From contig NZ_JAGKWP010000086.1 in NCBI RefSeq assembly GCF_021151785.1, positions 1 through 9,775 on the forward strand: a stretch of 9,775 nt of DNA. Reading direction: 5' to 3'. Shown one piece after another: positions 6,201 to 9,775 of the stretch. Positions within the stretch are counted from its first letter, which is position 1, and each line of letters begins with the position of its first letter. A program made the position numbers and the translations under genes. The stretch is from Flavobacterium sp. (GTDB lineage Bacteria > Bacteroidota > Bacteroidia > Flavobacteriales > Flavobacteriaceae). Below the pieces are notes generated by a model, which had not been told where the DNA came from, ran no database searches, and saw only the letters and a program-made list of their open reading frames with translations.

Positions 6201-6246
6201 AGAACTCAGAATTTAGAAACTTTTATAGTTCTGAATTCTAAATTCT
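6201..6246. repeat. Compound inverted repeat (A-B-A'-B' order) between tpiA and the TSUP gene
   Basis: A (6201-6206, AGAACT) pairs with A' (6227-6232), and B (6208-6218, AGAATTTAGAA) pairs with B' (6236-6246), all perfectly. The order and the motifs TTCTGAATTC and TAAATTCTA match the repeat at 1556-1649. Here there is no internal GC-containing terminator stem, and no -7 box is visible in the 68-base gap. Confidence 0.65.
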
Positions 6247-6263
6247 ACCTTCATAATTCAAAA

Positions 6264-7037
6264 ATGGAATACATTATAATCCCCTTAGTTGCTTTATTTG
6301 CTTCAGCACTTACCTTTTTTTCAGGGTTTGGACTTGGAACAATATTATTGCCTGCTTTTGGATTGTTCTTTCCAATTGAAATTGCTATAGCTTTAACAGC
6401 AATTGTCCATTTTTTAAATAATATTTTTAAATTAGGATTAGTTTTTAAAAACATAGATAAAAAAGTAGTGTTGGGCTTTGGAGTACCAGCACTGCTTTTT
6501 TCATTTTTAGGTGCAAAAACACTACAACACCTCAATTTTCCTTATAATTTTATAAAATACCAATTGGGTGAAAAGGTTTTGGAAACCAATCTGGTTAAAC
6601 TAACAATTGCAGTCGTTTTACTCTTTTTTGCTTTATTTGAATTAATTCCAAAATTAAAAAACCTGCAATTCGACAAAAAATATATTGCACTTGGTGGAAT
6701 TTTAAGTGGTTTTTTTGGTGGATTATCAGGACATCAAGGCGCACTACGAAGTGCTTTTTTAACTAAAGTTGGATTATCTAAAGAAGCTTTTATTGCGACA
6801 GGAGTAGCAATAGCCTGCTTGATAGATCTTTCTCGATTGAGCGTGTATAGTCATCAAATTACACAATATCACAATCAAATTGATTTCAATTTAATTGTAG
6901 TTGCCACTTTATCAGCTTTTGTAGGCATTTATTTTGGAACTAAATTGGTTAAAAAAGTAACTATTGCTACCATTCAAAATATTGTAGCTGTGATGTTAGT
7001 AATTTTTGCCGTTTTATTAGGTATGGGATTGGTTTAG
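6264..7037 (+). CDS. TauE/SafE (TSUP) family membrane permease
   Basis: This 257-residue inner-membrane protein has about eight hydrophobic segments. It is arranged as two related halves, as is typical of the sulfite exporter TauE/SafE (TSUP) family. First-half signature: SGFGLGTILLPAFGLFFPIE (20-39), then TAIVHFLNNIFKLGL (45-59). Second half: GFFGGLSGHQGALRSAFL (149-166), then ATGVAIACLIDLSR (178-191). Known members move sulfite, sulfoacetate, sulfolactate, taurine-related or other organosulfur anions. The substrate cannot be told from this sequence. It lies 68 bases after tpiA with a repeat between, so co-transcription is uncertain. It ends one base before the stop codon of a convergent gene. 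Confidence 0.88.
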   Translation: MEYIIIPLVALFASALTFFSGFGLGTILLPAFGLFFPIEIAIALTAIVHFLNNIFKLGLVFKNIDKKVVLGFGVPALLFSFLGAKTLQHLNFPYNFIKYQLGEKVLETNLVKLTIAVVLLFFALFELIPKLKNLQFDKKYIALGGILSGFFGGLSGHQGALRSAFLTKVGLSKEAFIATGVAIACLIDLSRLSVYSHQITQYHNQIDFNLIVVATLSAFVGIYFGTKLVKKVTIATIQNIVAVMLVIFAVLLGMGLV

Positions 7038-7038
7038 A

Positions 7039-7557
7039 TTATTTATATTTCTCCCATATTTCTTCAAACAAATTATAAATAATTTTAGCATCATTACTTT
7101 TATTGACACTTAAACCATAAAATTGATAATCAAAAAGTATAGTATGATTACCAAATCTTAAATAATAAGTAAATCCATCAAATAAATTAAAATCTTGTTG
7201 TTCAAAACTGTCAAAATCTACACTTTGAATTATATCAATTATATCAAAAAAAACTTTTTTATCCAGCTTTAAATCATATTGAATTGGTTCAAATTTCAAC
7301 AATTGCTCATCAGATAATTGCTCCACTTTATCATCTGAATACGTTTTTTTAACACAACAAGTATCATTAATTAAGTGAAAAACAACTTTCAGTAACGTAT
7401 GAGATTTATCTAATCTATACCTGTGATTTTCAGGTATATAAAATTCAATTTCAGTAATTTTAACATCGTTTTTTAATTTATAAAATCCATTGTTTTGTGA
7501 ATAAACTTTTTCACAGAATAAAACGAAAATAAATAATATTACTATTTTTAGACGCAT
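7039..7557 (-). CDS. Exported protein of unknown function
   Basis: I do not recognise this 172-residue protein. It starts with a signal peptide (hydrophobic core about 4-14) with likely cleavage after VYS at 18-20. The mature part is mostly polar with many Asp, Lys, Phe and Tyr residues. It contains an adjacent Cys pair (CC near residue 67) and an aromatic C-terminal stretch, FDGFTYYLRFGNHTILFDY (126-144), suggestive of beta strands. The predicted location is periplasm or outer-membrane face. It is last in a minus-strand operon, its start only one base from the phosphatase stop, so it is probably co-translated. It converges with the TSUP gene one base away. No family is assigned. Confidence 0.7.
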   Translation of the reverse strand: MRLKIVILFIFVLFCEKVYSQNNGFYKLKNDVKITEIEFYIPENHRYRLDKSHTLLKVVFHLINDTCCVKKTYSDDKVEQLSDEQLLKFEPIQYDLKLDKKVFFDIIDIIQSVDFDSFEQQDFNLFDGFTYYLRFGNHTILFDYQFYGLSVNKSNDAKIIYNLFEEIWEKYK

Positions 7558-7558
7558 A

Positions 7559-8134
7559 CTATTTTACTGAATCTTTTCTTTTGATATACGTATGTAAAAA
7601 ATCACCTTTAGGTTTTCCTAAATCAAAAGCGCTCCATTTGGTTAAAAAACGAGTACTTGTTCGTGCTTTGTCTCGATCCCAATTCTCATATTCAATTCGA
7701 TAGATGGCTGAATATATCTCTGCTCTTCCCACACCATGATAACAATGGATTAAGACAGGATAATTTTTTGGATCGTCTAATATCTTAAAAAAATAATCCA
7801 AATTCTTTTTTGCAGGCACTTGATCGGAACCATTGTTAAAATAATTCACCCCAGGTATTTTTGCAATTGCTTCTTTTTCAGCAGTAAGTTCAGCAGGAAC
7901 TTCCGGATTGTTCACATCATCTCCAGTACCCGGAAATCGTAAATCCACCACACTTTTAATATTGTATTTTTTGATGTAATCTGGTAACTCATCAGGAGGT
8001 ATAACGCCACTTTTATAAACTTTCCCTTCTGTAATTGTTTCTAAATTATGATTAATTTTATAATCATAAACGTAAGATTTACCAAAAATCAAAGCAGCCA
8101 AAACAACTATTGCAATTATTATTTTTTTCCACAT
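7559..8134 (-). CDS. Membrane-anchored dual-specificity-type (Cys-based) phosphatase
   Basis: This 191-residue protein has one N-terminal membrane helix (about 4-18) after MWKK, so the catalytic part should face the periplasm. The fold follows the cysteine-phosphatase plan: GKVYKSGVIPPDEL (37-50), VVDLR (62-66), a possible general-acid Asp104 in the NGSDQVP stretch (101-107), and the P-loop HCYHGVGR (130-137) with nucleophile Cys131 and phosphate-binding Arg137 (HCX5R). The residue after Arg is Ala138, where Ser or Thr is normal and helps break down the phospho-enzyme. The substrate could be protein, lipid or sugar phosphate. It is seven bases downstream of an LTA-synthase-like gene, which suggests an envelope phosphate role (inference). 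Confidence 0.82.
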   Translation of the reverse strand: MWKKIIIAIVVLAALIFGKSYVYDYKINHNLETITEGKVYKSGVIPPDELPDYIKKYNIKSVVDLRFPGTGDDVNNPEVPAELTAEKEAIAKIPGVNYFNNGSDQVPAKKNLDYFFKILDDPKNYPVLIHCYHGVGRAEIYSAIYRIEYENWDRDKARTSTRFLTKWSAFDLGKPKGDFLHTYIKRKDSVK

Positions 8135-8141
8135 AATACGT

Positions 8142-9775
8142 TTACTTTGAGGTTAATTTTTTATCAATGATTCTATTAAAATAATCTTGAAGGAAGGCCT
8201 TACAGGCAATCTCCATATTATTCATTTCTTGATTCCTTTTTTTAATAAGATTATTTTTCAACTCTTTATCTTGAATACTATAAAAACCGACCGCTTTTTT
8301 TCCATCAAACATACAAATATAGTTACCTCGCATAAATTGATATGTATTTGTATTATAATTAATTAAAAATGGAACTTCATCTTTATTTTTACTCACTAAA
8401 CTTCTCCCCCAGCTTCTGAATGGTTTTTTATACCCAATTAAATCTAAAACAGTAGGATAAATGTCTATATGTTGAGCAATTTCTTTATTTTCACCCACTA
8501 AATTACTATTAGGTTTAAAAATCAAAATTGGCACTGCACTTCTATTAATAATCTTATTATAAAAATAGTCTCCATAAAACACCTGATTACAGTGGTCTGC
8601 AGTAATTATAAAAATAGTATTATTATACCAAGGCTGTTTTTTTGCTGATTCAAAAAACTTCTTAAAAGCATAATCTGTATAACCGATACATTGATGAATG
8701 GGAACGTCTCCTTTTGGAAACTTATCTTTGTACTTTTCGGGCACGACATAAGGTTCATGAGATGTTACTGTGAATAAAGTAGAAAAGAAAGGTTGTTTTT
8801 TCTTGCTAATTGTTGCGTTCATAAACTGCATAAAAGGCTCATCCCAAATCCCCCAAGAGCCATCAAAATCTTTATCATTTCCATATTCAGTCATGCCATA
8901 GTAATGGTCAAAACCTAGAATATTAGCATAGCCTAAAAAACCCATTGAACCATTAGGTGCTCCATGAAAAAATGAAGTGTCATATCCTTCTGATTTTAAA
9001 CATGAAACCAAAGACTCTATTTTCTGTTTGGCATATGGTGACGATGTAAAAGCATCTTGAAAACTTGGTATTCCTGAAATGATAGAAGACATTCCATGTA
9101 TCGACTTGTAACCGTTTGCATAGGCATTTGTAAAAATCAAACTGCTTTTAGCCAATGAATCAATAAAAGGCGTATATCCTTTATAGTCTTTCAAATCAAT
9201 GTCTTTATTGAATGAACCAACATATTCTTTGGCAAAGCTTTCTGTAATAATCAAAACAATGTTGGGTTTAGAGGAAGGATTATTTGCATATTTTTTTATT
9301 GGATTAAAATTTGAAACTACAACTTTATTTGGAATATTAAAGTCTGTTTTTTTAAATGAATTAACTCCTAATGTTCTTAAAAAAGTAAAAGCTGAATTTA
9401 AAACAATATCCGCATGTTGAGTTTTTGTTACATGCCTATTTGCATCAACTAAATTGATAGGTCTTGTACTTTTTTTAAAATCACCTCTAATACCACCAAC
9501 AGTTATTGTGGCAATTAATAGAACACCAATAATTGATGAAAAAACATACTTCCACTTAGAATGTTCTGTCAAATTATGCTTTACTTTCACTTTTTTATAT
9601 AGAAATATCCATAAAAAAGCCATTAGAAAAAACAACAACAAAACATCCCAATAAGTATATAAAAATCTAAAAAGCATGCTAATTTTAGAATTTTCGTGCT
9701 TAAAAACATCCCACGCTGCCAATGTTAATCTCGAAAAATTGTATTTATAGTAAATAAAATCAACAAAATTGAATG
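8142..9775 (-). CDS. LTA synthase-family sulfatase-fold transferase (5' end outside window)
   Basis: This is partial. The frame stays open to the last base of the window, adding 17 codons (FNFVDF...SRLT) before the in-frame TTG at 9722, so that TTG is not the true start. Residue numbers here count from it. Visible parts are two membrane helices (about 24-41 and 59-77), a linker, and an extracytoplasmic sulfatase/alkaline-phosphatase fold: PNIVLIITES (153-162, metal ligand Glu161), NGYKSIHGMSS (203-213, probable nucleophile Ser207), TSHEPY (320-325, His322), TADHC (374-378, Asp376-His377) and HIDIYPTVLDLIG (418-430). LtaS-type enzymes transfer phosphoglycerol, and relatives transfer phosphoethanolamine. 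A Gram-negative host makes no lipoteichoic acid, so the acceptor is probably another envelope glycolipid or glycan. It is the first visible gene of an operon with the phosphatase. Confidence 0.9.
   Translation of the reverse strand, partial: FNFVDFIYYKYNFSRLTLAAWDVFKHENSKISMLFRFLYTYWDVLLLFFLMAFLWIFLYKKVKVKHNLTEHSKWKYVFSSIIGVLLIATITVGGIRGDFKKSTRPINLVDANRHVTKTQHADIVLNSAFTFLRTLGVNSFKKTDFNIPNKVVVSNFNPIKKYANNPSSKPNIVLIITESFAKEYVGSFNKDIDLKDYKGYTPFIDSLAKSSLIFTNAYANGYKSIHGMSSIISGIPSFQDAFTSSPYAKQKIESLVSCLKSEGYDTSFFHGAPNGSMGFLGYANILGFDHYYGMTEYGNDKDFDGSWGIWDEPFMQFMNATISKKKQPFFSTLFTVTSHEPYVVPEKYKDKFPKGDVPIHQCIGYTDYAFKKFFESAKKQPWYNNTIFIITADHCNQVFYGDYFYNKIINRSAVPILIFKPNSNLVGENKEIAQHIDIYPTVLDLIGYKKPFRSWGRSLVSKNKDEVPFLINYNTNTYQFMRGNYICMFDGKKAVGFYSIQDKELKNNLIKKRNQEMNNMEIACKAFLQDYFNRIIDKKLTSK

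Noticed and set aside
9199..9654. Plus-strand open frames opposite the LTA-synthase-like gene
   Set aside because: They are shadows of a gene with clear sulfatase-fold motifs, and no promoter or family match supports them.
9720..9722. TTG at 9722-9720 as the start of the LTA-synthase-like gene
   Set aside because: The frame remains open for 17 more codons to the window edge with membrane-protein-like sequence, and family members carry more N-terminal membrane helices than would remain.

Overview
The window looks like chromosomal DNA of a member of the Bacteroidota, most likely a Flavobacterium or close relative. It is strongly AT-rich, the recognisable proteins are of Flavobacteriaceae type, and several gene starts are preceded by the TAnnTTTG -7 box used by the Bacteroidota primary sigma factor. 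No clear Shine-Dalgarno sequences are seen. There are no tRNA or rRNA genes, no CRISPR array and no recognisable mobile element.

Layout, left to right. (1) 57-761: two small membrane-protein genes (TM2 domain, DUF2752) with a promoter in front and a strong terminator overlapping the second stop codon. (2) 844-2130: yebC (translation/transcription factor family) and rlmH (23S rRNA methyltransferase), separated by a compound inverted repeat that contains a terminator hairpin. (3) 2131-2351: gene-poor AT-rich spacer ending in a tandem 15-base repeat. (4) 2352-3767: folP on the minus strand and a duplicated DUF1599 protein on the plus strand, diverging from a 25-base palindrome made of two opposed -7 boxes. 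(5) 3828-7037: a plus-strand run of a MauE/DoxX-thioredoxin fusion, a TlpA-like thioredoxin, tpiA, and a TauE/SafE (TSUP) permease. A second compound inverted repeat lies between tpiA and the permease gene. (6) 7039-9775: a tight minus-strand operon read right to left, consisting of an LTA-synthase-family sulfatase-fold transferase (cut by the window end), a membrane-anchored dual-specificity-type phosphatase and an unrecognised exported protein.

Functionally, most of the window is housekeeping: folate synthesis, glycolysis and ribosome modification. Two modules stand out. The MauE-thioredoxin fusion next to a TlpA-like protein looks like a thiol-disulfide electron relay across the inner membrane. 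The transferase-phosphatase-exported protein operon looks like envelope phospho-group chemistry. I see no dramatic new defence or mobile system. The most unusual items are the palindromic divergent promoter, the two A-B-A'-B' intergenic repeats, and the phosphatase whose P-loop has Ala where Ser/Thr is usual.
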